Assembly: GCF_030915525.1 (NCBI RefSeq)
Contig: NZ_CP133269.1
Coordinates: forward strand, 521,001-585,000
Reading direction: 5' to 3'
DNA length: 64,000 bases
From: Neobacillus sp. PS2-9
GTDB lineage: Bacteria > Bacillota > Bacilli > Bacillales > Cytobacillaceae
The notes beneath the pieces were generated by a model. The model did no database searches and was not told the DNA's origin. It was given only the letters and a program-made list of their open reading frames with translations. The translations under genes and the position numbers were made by a program. Positions 8,763 through 17,250 of this stretch are shown piece by piece (position 1 is the stretch's first letter; each line of letters begins with the position of its first letter).

Positions 8763-8820
8763 TACACTACTAAAAAATATCACCAAGCGATGCTGCAATT
8801 AAACAAAAGTAATTTCTAAG

Positions 8821-9597
8821 CTATTTAACGGCTTTCCAAATTGTCCATCTATCCTTTTCAACTATGTTTTTATTTGTTGAAATAGACTCATCTATACGAT
8901 TTATTAATAATTTTAATTCTTTATCATCTAATTCATGTAAAATACTTCTTCCAGTTCTTTCGCTTAAGTCTTTAAGTAATTGCTCTTTACCTTCATACAC
9001 TTTTCTTGTTTCCCATAACTTAACTTCTTGAATTTCTCTAAATCCAACTTCCTTAAGGGTTTCGATTACGAATTGACTCTTGTGTCGACGTTTAGTCTCT
9101 TTTTCAATTAATCTTGGAAAGAATTCAAAGAAATGCCCTCTTATATGGTTATCATTACCTTCCAATAAACAATCTTCAGGCGTACGGTCTTGAATAATAT
9201 AAAATCCGTCGTCCTTCAACAATCTATATGCTTCGTTAAAACAACTTTGTAGATCCTCGATATGATGTATCAATGCTCTTTCAAGCAATAAATTGAAATT
9301 GTTACTTTCTAAGCCAGTATCCAAAGCATTTCCTTGCTTAAAATATATGTTTTTATATTCTTTGCAGTTAACTCTTGCCCCTTCAAGTATTGCTTCGGAA
9401 AAATCGACACCAGTAACAGAAACCACTCCCATATTTGATAATGCCTTGGAATAAATTCCTCCACCACATCCAATGTCCAAAGCCTTAGAAATATTCTCGA
9501 TTGGTACAAGGTCTTTTATGGCTTTAATCCATGAATTGTCAGCCTTTCGAGTTGTATAAGTAATGCCATTTTTCTTACTGTGAAAATCAATCCCCAC
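8821..9597 (-). CDS. Class I SAM-dependent methyltransferase
   Basis: 258 residues from GTG 9597, preceded by GAGGGATGA. The Rossmann SAM-binding core is complete: ALDIGCGGGIYSKAL (motif I, about 39-53), VTGVDFSEAIL (motif II), GNALDTGLESNNFNLLLERALIHHI (motifs III-IV) and LLKDDGFYIIQD. The C-terminal third has no marker of a particular substrate. It resembles UbiE/small-molecule methyltransferases more than rRNA or protein enzymes. It stands alone, convergent with the CMD-like gene. Confidence 0.85.
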   Translation of the reverse strand: MGIDFHSKKNGITYTTRKADNSWIKAIKDLVPIENISKALDIGCGGGIYSKALSNMGVVSVTGVDFSEAILEGARVNCKEYKNIYFKQGNALDTGLESNNFNLLLERALIHHIEDLQSCFNEAYRLLKDDGFYIIQDRTPEDCLLEGNDNHIRGHFFEFFPRLIEKETKRRHKSQFVIETLKEVGFREIQEVKLWETRKVYEGKEQLLKDLSERTGRSILHELDDKELKLLINRIDESISTNKNIVEKDRWTIWKAVK

Positions 9598-9723
9598 TTA
9601 TCATCCCTCATCTCTCAATCTATCTAAAATAGTACAGTTAAATTTTACCACAAATAGTTTTATAATTAATCTATTCATATCTTTCCGCCTCTTGTTCTTC
9701 CATTTCTACCATGACGAGGACCA

Positions 9724-9768
9724 AGGGACAGTCCCCCGTCGCTTTAAAGAGATGGGGGGCTATCCCTG
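9724..9768. repeat. Degenerate copy of the 44-bp palindrome
   Basis: The left arm (GGGACAGTCCCCCGTCGCTTTA) is intact, but the right arm is altered to GGGGGGCTATCCCTGTGG. Same family as the copy at 12107-12150. Confidence 0.6.
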
Positions 9769-9849
9769 TGGACCTCTATTACTCCATTAAAAAAGCTTTC
9801 ATCCCTGCTGGATCAACGTCCCCGTTAGTCTAGAAAGGCGAAACTTACA

Positions 9850-10005
9850 TTATTTTTTATCCCAGACCACTATAATAAATGTGGCAATGGGACCTACTAG
9901 TAAGGATAATAAGAACCAATTTAATCCACTTCTGTTCTTGCCTTGAGCTAACCCAGCATTGATTAGTGCTAAGGTACCCCAGCTAACATAATACTGATCA
10001 TTCAT
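9850..10005 (-). CDS. Small hydrophobic protein, 51 residues
   Basis: Short frame with ATG at 10005 and an excellent ribosome site (AGGAGGT, about 8 bases upstream). The product starts MNDQYYVSWGTLALINAGLA, then GKNRSGLNWFLLSLLVGPIATFIIVVW, giving one or two membrane helices with a short basic turn. The strong start and clean hydrophobicity argue that it is real. I do not recognise the family; it could be a small regulator of a membrane complex or a scaffold. Confidence 0.6.
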   Translation of the reverse strand: MNDQYYVSWGTLALINAGLAQGKNRSGLNWFLLSLLVGPIATFIIVVWDKK

Positions 10006-10698
10006 ATTTAAACCTACCTCCTGTCAATATTCTTCCTAGCTATCATAATGGTGTTCCGTAAACGATATGCTAATGTAGGTGTTTGGTGTCCTGATAGTTT
10101 CCTAGGTTTGTAATCACTTTACAGGCTCTTTTTTCTTCCGTATCCATGGCAGCTACCTTTTTAATAAACTATTCTATTCCTGTATTCTATAAACCTGCTT
10201 AGTAAGTCATAGTAAACCTTTAGGGACCGAGTAGTTGGGTATTTTCCTCGTAGATGCAGCCTGGTATCGACAATTTTTTTGCTGTTTTTTTAGCAAGAAA
10301 CCAATGATAGCGTGGATTTTAACTACTACTAACCAAACGTTTGATTACTATCGAATTAGGGGGAGAAAAGGGAAATAAGTCGATTTTATAGAAAGTAATA
10401 CTATTTTGTTGAATAGGAAGAAAAATGGCCGACAAATTTTTTATCCCATTTGTGATGAAAATAGCCATATAAATGAGTTTATGCTCGTTTTAACTAAATG
10501 ATTAATTAGTATAGCCTATAGGGAAATTGTTAAAGAAATGACGAAAGGTAGGGTGAAAGGGATGCTGCTAGTCTTGGTTAAGACCACACAACCGTCCCTT
10601 TGGTTCACCTTTCACTATACATTTTAGAAAATATTGGATATAATTAATTTAAATAAACTATCCAGTCGGTTTATTTTAAAAGAAAGGTGGGGATTCGT
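10006..10698. other. 693-bp stretch without a recognised gene
   Basis: No frame with a good start was found on either strand. Near 10545-10610 there are loosely inverted GGTGAAAGGGA and TCCCTTTGGTTCACC blocks. AT-rich spacer near 10620-10670 may hold the promoter of the hydrolase at 10699. Confidence 0.5.
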
Positions 10699-11529
10699 TT
10701 GGGAGAAGAGAGGTATATTACGGTTAGAAATGAGAAGATATATGCCAAAATCATAGGAAAAGGGGAACCCTTGATTTTTTTACATGGTGGACCAGGTGGG
10801 GAACATCGCTTTTTTTTACCTCATTTACAAGATTTATCTCAATACTTTACACTGATTTTTTATGATCAAAGAGGATGCGGGCAATCAGAAAATGCAATAA
10901 ATGAGGAGTATACGATGGATGGAGAGGTTGAAACGTTAGAGGCTCTTCGTCAATTTTTCAAAATAGATAAACTTAATCTCATTGGTGAATCTTGGGGGAG
11001 CATGTTAGCCCTTTTATATGCCGCCAAATACCCTAATCATGTGAACAAACTATTTATGACAGCCGCGGTTGGTGCGACAAAGGATGGATATTTTCGTTTT
11101 GAAAAAGAACTGCTGAACCGATTAACAAAGGATGAAAGGATAAGGCTGGAAGAGTTATCACCTAAAGTGGACCGGGGAGAGGTTGACGTGGCAGAGATTT
11201 TTAAAATCATCGATCCGTATTATGTGTACTCGCCTGAAAGTTTAACGAAAAAGACGAAAACCCAATCAAATGCCAGGGTAAATGAATGGATAGGAAAAGA
11301 CATTACGGAAAACTATGATGTTTCAAAGGATGCTAATAAGCTTAGTAACATCCCAATTTTGGTTGCACAAGGTGACCAGGACATCATTACTCCTGAAATC
11401 TTGGAACAAGTCTTAGTTAACTATATCCCTCATATTGAGGTAAGGGAAATTAATAACTGCGGTCATTGGTCGGTGGTCGAACAACCTGAGCAGCTTCAAG
11501 CGATGATTAAGGATTTTTTTCAAAATTGA
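10699..11529 (+). CDS. Alpha/beta hydrolase, proline iminopeptidase-like
   Basis: 276 residues. TTG 10699 is preferred because GGTGGGG lies 6 bases upstream. It has the S33-type features: oxyanion loop FLHGGPGG (near 30), DQRGCGQS, nucleophile elbow GESWGS (near 100), acid in AQGDQDIIT (near 235) and the His in NNCGHWS (near 260). A cap domain (about 130-210) sits between. Such enzymes cleave N-terminal proline or small esters and amides; the substrate cannot be told. It is followed after 29 bp by a sigma factor gene, so the two may be co-transcribed. Confidence 0.85.
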   Translation: MGEERYITVRNEKIYAKIIGKGEPLIFLHGGPGGEHRFFLPHLQDLSQYFTLIFYDQRGCGQSENAINEEYTMDGEVETLEALRQFFKIDKLNLIGESWGSMLALLYAAKYPNHVNKLFMTAAVGATKDGYFRFEKELLNRLTKDERIRLEELSPKVDRGEVDVAEIFKIIDPYYVYSPESLTKKTKTQSNARVNEWIGKDITENYDVSKDANKLSNIPILVAQGDQDIITPEILEQVLVNYIPHIEVREINNCGHWSVVEQPEQLQAMIKDFFQN

Positions 11530-11558
11530 TAGCTTGATAGGTGAAGGAGGACATCAAA

Positions 11559-12092
11559 ATGGGGTTGCAAGAATCTGTTTTGGAGGAACTATTTCATCAA
11601 TATAGCCCTATTATTTACCGCTATATTTTATTTGTGACGAAATGTAAAGAGGAAGCGGAGGATTTAACACAAGAAGTGTTTATTAATGCTTACCGCGGAT
11701 TACCCAATTATAGGGGAGAGTCGTCTTATAAGACTTGGTTATATTCTATTGCTCGTAACGTGATTATTGATTATTATCGAAAAAAGAGAAAGGTCGATAG
11801 GTTAATAGATTTGTCATTACCTGACCAGAATCAGCTGGTTCCTGAAGAAGTGTTAGATCGTAAGGAAAAAACACGAATTTTGCACAGAGCGATAATGGAG
11901 TTAAAGTTACCCTACCGAGAAATTATTATCTTACGAAAGATTAAAGGATATTCCATCGCTGAGACTGCCGATATACTAGGATGTGATGAGGGCAAAGTCA
12001 AAGTCACTCTTCATCGAGCCTTACATAGACTTAAACATAAGTTGAATCGAGATAGGTGGAGTTTTGATGACCAATCCTACTTTGTGAGTTGA
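11559..12092 (+). CDS. ECF-type RNA polymerase sigma factor
   Basis: 177 residues from ATG 11559 behind AAGGAGG; an in-frame GTG at 11541 overlaps that ribosome site. Region 2 (about 10-75) has AEDLTQEVFINAYRGLPNYRGESSYKTWLYSIARNVIIDYYRK, and region 4 (about 110-165) has LPYREIIILRKIKGYSIAETADILGCDEGKVKVTLHRALHRL. No anti-sigma gene follows; a palindromic repeat and a convergent gene come next. Control may be by the upstream hydrolase gene's transcript or by a distant regulator. Confidence 0.9.
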   Translation: MGLQESVLEELFHQYSPIIYRYILFVTKCKEEAEDLTQEVFINAYRGLPNYRGESSYKTWLYSIARNVIIDYYRKKRKVDRLIDLSLPDQNQLVPEEVLDRKEKTRILHRAIMELKLPYREIIILRKIKGYSIAETADILGCDEGKVKVTLHRALHRLKHKLNRDRWSFDDQSYFVS

Positions 12093-12106
12093 AGATTGCT
12101 TATTTT

Positions 12107-12150
12107 GGGGACAGTCCCCCAGCGCTTTAGCGCAGCGGGGGACTGTCCCC
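12107..12150. repeat. 44-bp palindrome, probable bidirectional terminator
   Basis: GGGGACAGTCCCCC...GGGGGACTGTCCCC with a TTTA-type loop, followed by T6 on the + strand. It lies between convergent sigma factor and IclR genes. Each arm is itself nearly palindromic. Confidence 0.85.
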
Positions 12151-12154
12151 TTTT

Positions 12155-12958
12155 TTAATCCAGATATTTTGAGATTTCTTTTGCGGCACCGATGATGCGG
12201 TCGGTTAAGGCTGTCATTTTTTCCTTTGTAAATCGAAAGTTTGGACCACATACGCTAATAAAGGCTATCAGATTCTTACGTTTATCAAAAATAGGAGCGG
12301 AAATGCCGTTTTCATTTTCATCCAGTTCTCCAACTGCTGTCGCAATTCCTCTTCTGCGGACCATTTGAATTTCTTCAAGTAGTTCATCCCGATTTGTAAT
12401 GGTAAACGGTGTCATTTGTTCAAGCGGTTGTCCCAATAGAATGTCTAGTTCTTCAGGAGGGAGCAAGCTTAATAGAAGTTTCCCATTAGACGTACAGTGA
12501 AGGGGGAGGTAAGCATTCACATAATCCACCAGTCTGATACTATGTTCGGGATCAATCTGATCAACGGTTAATGTTCCATAATGTTTAGGTACACTCAGCA
12601 AGACGGTTTCTTGTGTTTCCTCTCTCAATTTCTCCATACTGTTACGTGCCCGTCGGATGAGGGAACCGTAGTTGGTTGCTTGCGCAGCTAGTCGATTGGC
12701 AGCATATCCAAGTTGGTACCCTTTTGTTAACGGATCACGTTCTACATACCCGAAACTTTCAAGAGTTCCTATCAGACGCCAGACAGTCGTTCGATTCATA
12801 CCTGATTTTTCTACTAATTCTCCAATGGATATTGAATGGATGCTCTCCGCGACGATTTCCAGCAAGGATAAGGCACGGCCAACTGCTTGAACGGATGAAT
12901 TTTCTTGTTTATTTTTTTCGTTGTTTTGTAATTCATTATTTTTTTTCATAGTTCTCAT
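12155..12958 (-). CDS. IclR family transcriptional regulator
   Basis: 267 residues. Winged helix (about 22-85) with AVGRALSLLEIVAESIHSISIGELVEKSGMNRTTVWRLIGTLE, then an IclR effector domain (about 100-265) with LPLHCTSNGKLLLSLLPPEEL and AVGELDENENGISAPIFD. No clear ribosome site precedes ATG 12958, so the start is uncertain. It is divergent from the lyase/ALDH/ADH operon and probably controls it through the inverted repeats at 13071-13096. Confidence 0.85.
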   Translation of the reverse strand: MRTMKKNNELQNNEKNKQENSSVQAVGRALSLLEIVAESIHSISIGELVEKSGMNRTTVWRLIGTLESFGYVERDPLTKGYQLGYAANRLAAQATNYGSLIRRARNSMEKLREETQETVLLSVPKHYGTLTVDQIDPEHSIRLVDYVNAYLPLHCTSNGKLLLSLLPPEELDILLGQPLEQMTPFTITNRDELLEEIQMVRRRGIATAVGELDENENGISAPIFDKRKNLIAFISVCGPNFRFTKEKMTALTDRIIGAAKEISKYLD

Positions 12959-13023
12959 TATAGCTTAAGTTTAAGAGCGTAATCTAATGTTTTTGATATT
13001 TTCAAAAAAGTTTCATTTTGTGT

Positions 13024-13096
13024 TTGACATGAAGGTTTTTCCATTTTACAATGACATTAAAGTTCTTATTGTGAACAAGATGTTCACGATGTGAAC
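13024..13096 (+). promoter_or_regulatory. Sigma-A promoter plus GTTCAC/GTGAAC operators of the lyase operon
   Basis: TTGACA at 13024-13029, 17-bp spacer, TACAAT at 13047-13052. Just downstream are GTGAAC (13071), GTTCAC (13082) and GTGAAC (13091): TGTTCAC-GAT-GTGAACA is a perfect inverted repeat and the first two blocks form another. The position over the start of transcription fits a repressor site for the divergent IclR protein. Confidence 0.7.
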
Positions 13097-13147
13097 AAAA
13101 TTAAATATAAAACAAATAGAAATATAGATTCATTTGGAGATGGTTTC

Positions 13148-14491
13148 ATGAGGGAAGAATCAGATCAGTTTGGTGCAGTGGAAATTTCAAAGGATGCCTT
13201 GTATGGGATTCAGACGGTGCGTACCATGCAAAATCTCTCGTTTTCTGGTCGTACGTTGAGCCAATATTCAACGTATATCGAATCGCTCGCGCTGGTCAAA
13301 AAAGCGGCTGCTCTCGCCAATCAGGAAGCAGGAATTATTGATAACATCATTGGAAACGCCATCATGATTGCTTGCGACAGCTTAATCAAAGGTGATTACC
13401 ATGAGCATTTTCCTATCGATATTTTGCATGGCGGCGGTGGAATTGGCACCAATATGAACATGAATGAGGTCATTGCCAATCTGGCGAATGAATTGTTTGG
13501 GACTCCAAGAGGAAGTTATTCTCCCATTCATCCCGCTGATCAAGTAAACGCTTCCCAGTCGACATCTGATGTGTGCCATACGGCCATCAGGCTAGCCATC
13601 ATGAAAAGATCTGAGCCGCTTTTTGCCGCGTTAGACCAACTAATTGAGGCCATAAAATCAAAAGCAGTTGAGTTTCAGGACGTAACCACGATTGCTCGTA
13701 CCTGCTTGCAAGACGGGATGAGGGTGCAGCTTGGTGATACCTTCAGCGGGTATAGTCAAGTGATCAATCGGAGGCTACTTTCATTAGAAGAAGCGACTAG
13801 CAAACTTCACTTTATTAATCTTGGTGGAACGGTGATCGGGTCCGGGGTCGGTGCTCCGCAAGCCTACCGGGACACAGTAGTATCCAAACTCTGTGAAGTT
13901 TCAGGGATCGATCTTGCCCACCGTGAAAATTTATATGATGCTGCACAAAATATCGATGACCTAGCGAGGGTTTCAAGTGAACTACGCATACTAGCTTCCT
14001 GTTTGATCAAGTTGGCTAAGGATTTACGCCTCCTTTCATCAGGGCCTGAAGCAGGATTCGCGGAAATTCAGTTGCCGGCTGTGCAGGCTGGATCTTCCTT
14101 TTTTCCTGGAAAAGTGAATCCTGTCATACCAGAGACGTTGATTCAATGCTGTTTCCAAGTGATTGGCTGTGACAGTGTTGTGCAGTCCACTCTCGAACAT
14201 GGAGAATTAGGTCTTAACGTCTTTGAAGGGGCAGCAGGTGTAAACATATTAGATGCGATGGGGATGCTTGAAAAAGCACTGGTCACATTTACGGAAAAAT
14301 GTATTAGAGAAATCGAAGCGAATCGAGAGCGATGTGAGGAGCTGTCCAATAGTTTTATCCCGCTTGTGGTGGAATTAAAAGAAAAGGTAGGCTATACAGC
14401 CGCCGCTCGACTCGCAAAGGATAAAGGAAATGAAGAGATAAAAAATCTGATCCAAAACGGAGGGTTTGAATATGACACAAGCAACGAATAG
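13148..14491 (+). CDS. Aspartase/fumarase superfamily lyase, divergent
   Basis: 447 residues from ATG 13148 (GGAG 8 bases upstream). A longer frame from GTG 13091 would start inside the operator. The fold is clear from DILHGGGGIGTNMNMNEVIAN, HPADQVNASQSTSDV and GSSFFPGKVNPVIPE, the last being the catalytic serine loop. In ordinary aspartase the latter two read SQSTNDV and GSSIMPxKVNP, so the substrate may differ from aspartate or fumarate. It overlaps the next gene by 20 bp, and its C-terminus is shorter than in AspA. It should eliminate ammonia, an amine or water from a dicarboxylate-type substrate. Confidence 0.8.
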   Translation: MREESDQFGAVEISKDALYGIQTVRTMQNLSFSGRTLSQYSTYIESLALVKKAAALANQEAGIIDNIIGNAIMIACDSLIKGDYHEHFPIDILHGGGGIGTNMNMNEVIANLANELFGTPRGSYSPIHPADQVNASQSTSDVCHTAIRLAIMKRSEPLFAALDQLIEAIKSKAVEFQDVTTIARTCLQDGMRVQLGDTFSGYSQVINRRLLSLEEATSKLHFINLGGTVIGSGVGAPQAYRDTVVSKLCEVSGIDLAHRENLYDAAQNIDDLARVSSELRILASCLIKLAKDLRLLSSGPEAGFAEIQLPAVQAGSSFFPGKVNPVIPETLIQCCFQVIGCDSVVQSTLEHGELGLNVFEGAAGVNILDAMGMLEKALVTFTEKCIREIEANRERCEELSNSFIPLVVELKEKVGYTAAARLAKDKGNEEIKNLIQNGGFEYDTSNE

Positions 14492-15998
14492 TCACGTATT
14501 TGAAGGAATCGAACAGCCGAAACTGGAATGGGCGAAGGAATGGCTCAAGACCACCAAAAAACTATATATCAACGGGGATTGGGTGGATAGTTCGTCTGAT
14601 CAATTAATAGAATCGATCAATCCGGCCAACGGCCAAGTGGTTGGAACCTTCCAAGCCGCTTTAAAAGTGGATGTGGACAAGGCGGTAGTGGCAGCACGCG
14701 TAGCCTTTGAACATGGACCTTGGAGTACGATGTCACGAAAAGAACGTGCCAAAATCATGCGCAAAATCAGCGATTTAATGGATCAGCATCGCGCGGAGCT
14801 TGCTACGCTTGAAACATTGGATAACGGAAAGCTATACACGGAATCCTATCATGATGCCGTAGGTGAAGCCGTCGATATTTTTGAATATTATGCAGGCTGG
14901 ACAGACAAATATTATGGAGAAAACAATCCGGTTGAAGGGAATTTTCTAAGCATTACAACCAGAGATCCGATCGGTGTGTGCGGACAAATCCTTCCTTTCA
15001 ACTTTCCTTTAGATATGGCTGCATGGAAGCTTGCACCAGCATTGGCGATGGGAAATACGGTCCTATTAAAACCGTCAGAGAAAACCTCTTTTTCGGTGAT
15101 TCGTTTGTTCGAATTAATTGATGAAGCAAACCTTTTACCAAAGGGAGTCATCAACCTACTCCTTGGGGATGGAGAGACAGGACAGAATATTTCTACACAC
15201 ATGGGCGTTGATAAAGTGGCTTTTACAGGAAGCACAGATATTGGGAAGAAGCTTGTCCACAATTCAGCAGACTCTAACTTAAAGCCTGTTTCACTTGAAC
15301 TGGGAGGAAAATCTCCAAACATTATTTTTAATGATCCACCAAATCTAGATCAAGCGATTGAACGTTCCTTTTATGGGTTGTTCACACACAAAGGGGAGAA
15401 ATGTTCGGCTCCTACACGGTTGTTCGCCCATGTGGATGTGTACGACAAAGTGGTCGAAGACATTGCGAAACTAGCCAACAGCTATGTAGTAGGAGACCCA
15501 TTCGATCCAAGAAGTCATCAAGGTGCCCAGGTTTCTGAAGCCCATATGGAGCGTATTTTAGGCTATATCGAAAGTGGAAAAAGCGAGGGTGCTAGATTAG
15601 TAGCCGGCGGCGAGCGTGATCTAACAGGGGAAAATGCCAACGGATTCTTTATTCGTCCTACGATTTTTGCAGACGTAGACAATAAGATGAAGATTGCCCA
15701 AGAAGAAATCTTTGGACCTGTTCTTTGCATTATTCCTTTTGAAACAGAAGAAGAAGTCATTGCCATGGCGAATGATACGATTTATGGTCTTGGTGCGGGT
15801 CTATGGACGAATGATGTATCTAGGGCACACCGTGTGGCCAATAAGCTTCAAGCAGGTATGATTTTTGTAAATAAATATGGATGTTATGATTTTGCCAGTC
15901 CTTTTGGTGGCCTGAAACAAAGCGGTTGGGGGAAAGAATACGCGATTCATTCCCTGGCATCTTATACAAAACAAAAAGCGATTTGGTTTGCTTACTAA
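14472..15998 (+). CDS. NAD(P)-dependent aldehyde dehydrogenase
   Basis: 508 residues from ATG 14472, 7 bases after GGAGGG. Full-length ALDH: INPANGQVVGTF near the start, PWNYP-type loop as LPFNFPLDMAAWKLAPALAMGN, cofactor motif FTGSTDIGKK, base Glu in LELGGKSPN and catalytic Cys in KGEKCSAP. It resembles betaine-aldehyde and retinal-type ALDHs. Between a lyase and an alcohol dehydrogenase it probably oxidises an aldehyde made by the latter. The substrate is unknown. Confidence 0.9.
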   Translation: MTQATNSHVFEGIEQPKLEWAKEWLKTTKKLYINGDWVDSSSDQLIESINPANGQVVGTFQAALKVDVDKAVVAARVAFEHGPWSTMSRKERAKIMRKISDLMDQHRAELATLETLDNGKLYTESYHDAVGEAVDIFEYYAGWTDKYYGENNPVEGNFLSITTRDPIGVCGQILPFNFPLDMAAWKLAPALAMGNTVLLKPSEKTSFSVIRLFELIDEANLLPKGVINLLLGDGETGQNISTHMGVDKVAFTGSTDIGKKLVHNSADSNLKPVSLELGGKSPNIIFNDPPNLDQAIERSFYGLFTHKGEKCSAPTRLFAHVDVYDKVVEDIAKLANSYVVGDPFDPRSHQGAQVSEAHMERILGYIESGKSEGARLVAGGERDLTGENANGFFIRPTIFADVDNKMKIAQEEIFGPVLCIIPFETEEEVIAMANDTIYGLGAGLWTNDVSRAHRVANKLQAGMIFVNKYGCYDFASPFGGLKQSGWGKEYAIHSLASYTKQKAIWFAY

Positions 15999-16025
15999 AA
16001 TTTAGGGGACACGGGGGAAATGAAC

Positions 16026-17189
16026 ATGTTGATGAAAGCAGCAGTCATGACGGGTGTAGGAACACCATTAGAAATTCAAGAAGTGGAACTTGCAGAGCCA
16101 AAAGCGAATGAGGTTCTTGTGAAAATTGGGGCAACAGGTGTCTGCCACAGTGATTTAAATGCTTTAGGAGACGAAACCACGCCGAAGCCTACCGTTCTTG
16201 GCCATGAAGGAGCAGGAATTGTAGCAGCGGTTGGATCGAATGTAACGAAAGTAAAAGTGGGGGATAAGGTGGCATTAAGCTGGGCTCCTTATTGCGGAAC
16301 GTGCGAGTTTTGCGTAACAGGGAATGTTCATTTATGTGAAACAGCCTTCGGTCCGATGTTTGAAGGAACGCTTTTGGACGGAACCTCTCGTTTGAGTAAA
16401 AATGGAGAAACGATTTATCACAACTCGTTATTGTCTACCTTTGCAGAATATGCTGTTGTACCAGAGCTTTCATGTGTGAAGATTCCTGATGCCATGCCTC
16501 TTGCTCAAGCGTCCTTAATCGGTTGCGGTGTAGCGACAGGTTACGGTGCTGCCGTTCACGCTGCAAAAGTAACGCCAGGTTCGACCGTTGCGGTATTTGG
16601 GATTGGGGGAGTCGGTGTTAATGCCATTCAAGGAGCACGTATTGCCGGAGCGGCAAAGATCATTGCCTGTGATATGAAGCCGGCTAACCTTGAAATCGCG
16701 AAAAAATTCGGGGCTACTCATACAATCAATGTTGCCGAACAAAATGCGGAAGAAACGTTAAAAGAGCTGACTGGTGGATACGGTGTTCATTTCGCAATCG
16801 ACTGCTCCGGCCATACAGGAGCAACAGAAAGTGCTTGGAAAGGAACAAGAAAGGGAGGTACTGTAGTTGTAGTTGGCGCGTTCAACCCAGCTATGACCGT
16901 TAATTTGCCAGCTGGCGGCTTCCACCGTGTAGGAAAAATCTTAAAGGGCAGCTTCTATGGCGATACACAACCATACCGTGATTTCCCTACCATTGCCCAG
17001 CTTTATCTCGATGGCAAATTTATGCTGGATGAGCTTATCCTTGATCGCATTCAACTAGATGATATCAATCAAGCATTCGACAGCTTCCATGACTGCAACT
17101 GCATCAACGTGGGCAGAACAGTAGTTGAGTTTTCATCACAGGAACAGAAGGAAGTAGTAGATAGTTCTGATAGTGTAGTAACAATCTAA
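16026..17189 (+). CDS. Zinc-dependent alcohol dehydrogenase (class III-like)
   Basis: 387 residues; ATG 16026 is 8 bases from GGGGG, with ATG 16020 and 16032 as alternatives. Catalytic zinc ligands are visible in GVCHSD, GHEGAG and IGCGVATGYGA. The structural zinc site is CGTCEFCVTGNVHLC, and GIGGVGVNAIQGA is the NAD-binding loop. The pattern is of long-chain ADHs such as formaldehyde/aryl-alcohol dehydrogenases. Third gene of the lyase operon, it would feed the aldehyde dehydrogenase. Confidence 0.9.
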   Translation: MLMKAAVMTGVGTPLEIQEVELAEPKANEVLVKIGATGVCHSDLNALGDETTPKPTVLGHEGAGIVAAVGSNVTKVKVGDKVALSWAPYCGTCEFCVTGNVHLCETAFGPMFEGTLLDGTSRLSKNGETIYHNSLLSTFAEYAVVPELSCVKIPDAMPLAQASLIGCGVATGYGAAVHAAKVTPGSTVAVFGIGGVGVNAIQGARIAGAAKIIACDMKPANLEIAKKFGATHTINVAEQNAEETLKELTGGYGVHFAIDCSGHTGATESAWKGTRKGGTVVVVGAFNPAMTVNLPAGGFHRVGKILKGSFYGDTQPYRDFPTIAQLYLDGKFMLDELILDRIQLDDINQAFDSFHDCNCINVGRTVVEFSSQEQKEVVDSSDSVVTI

Positions 17190-17199
17190 CATTAAAAAT

Positions 17200-17243
17200 G
17201 GGGACAGTCCCCCGCTGCTTTACAGCTGTGGGGGACTGTCCCC
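17200..17243. repeat. 44-bp palindrome, probable bidirectional terminator
   Basis: GGGGACAGTCCCCCGCTGC arm with matching right arm ending GGGGGACTGTCCCC, between convergent ADH and RpiR genes. Confidence 0.85.
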
Positions 17244-17250
17244 ATTATTT

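Noticed and set aside
8613..8819. 68-codon frame
   Set aside because: Crosses a GC-rich inverted repeat element; no ribosome site.
12107..12150. Insertion sequence ends or transposon termini
   Set aside because: The palindromes contain no transposase frame and no consistent target duplications were visible.
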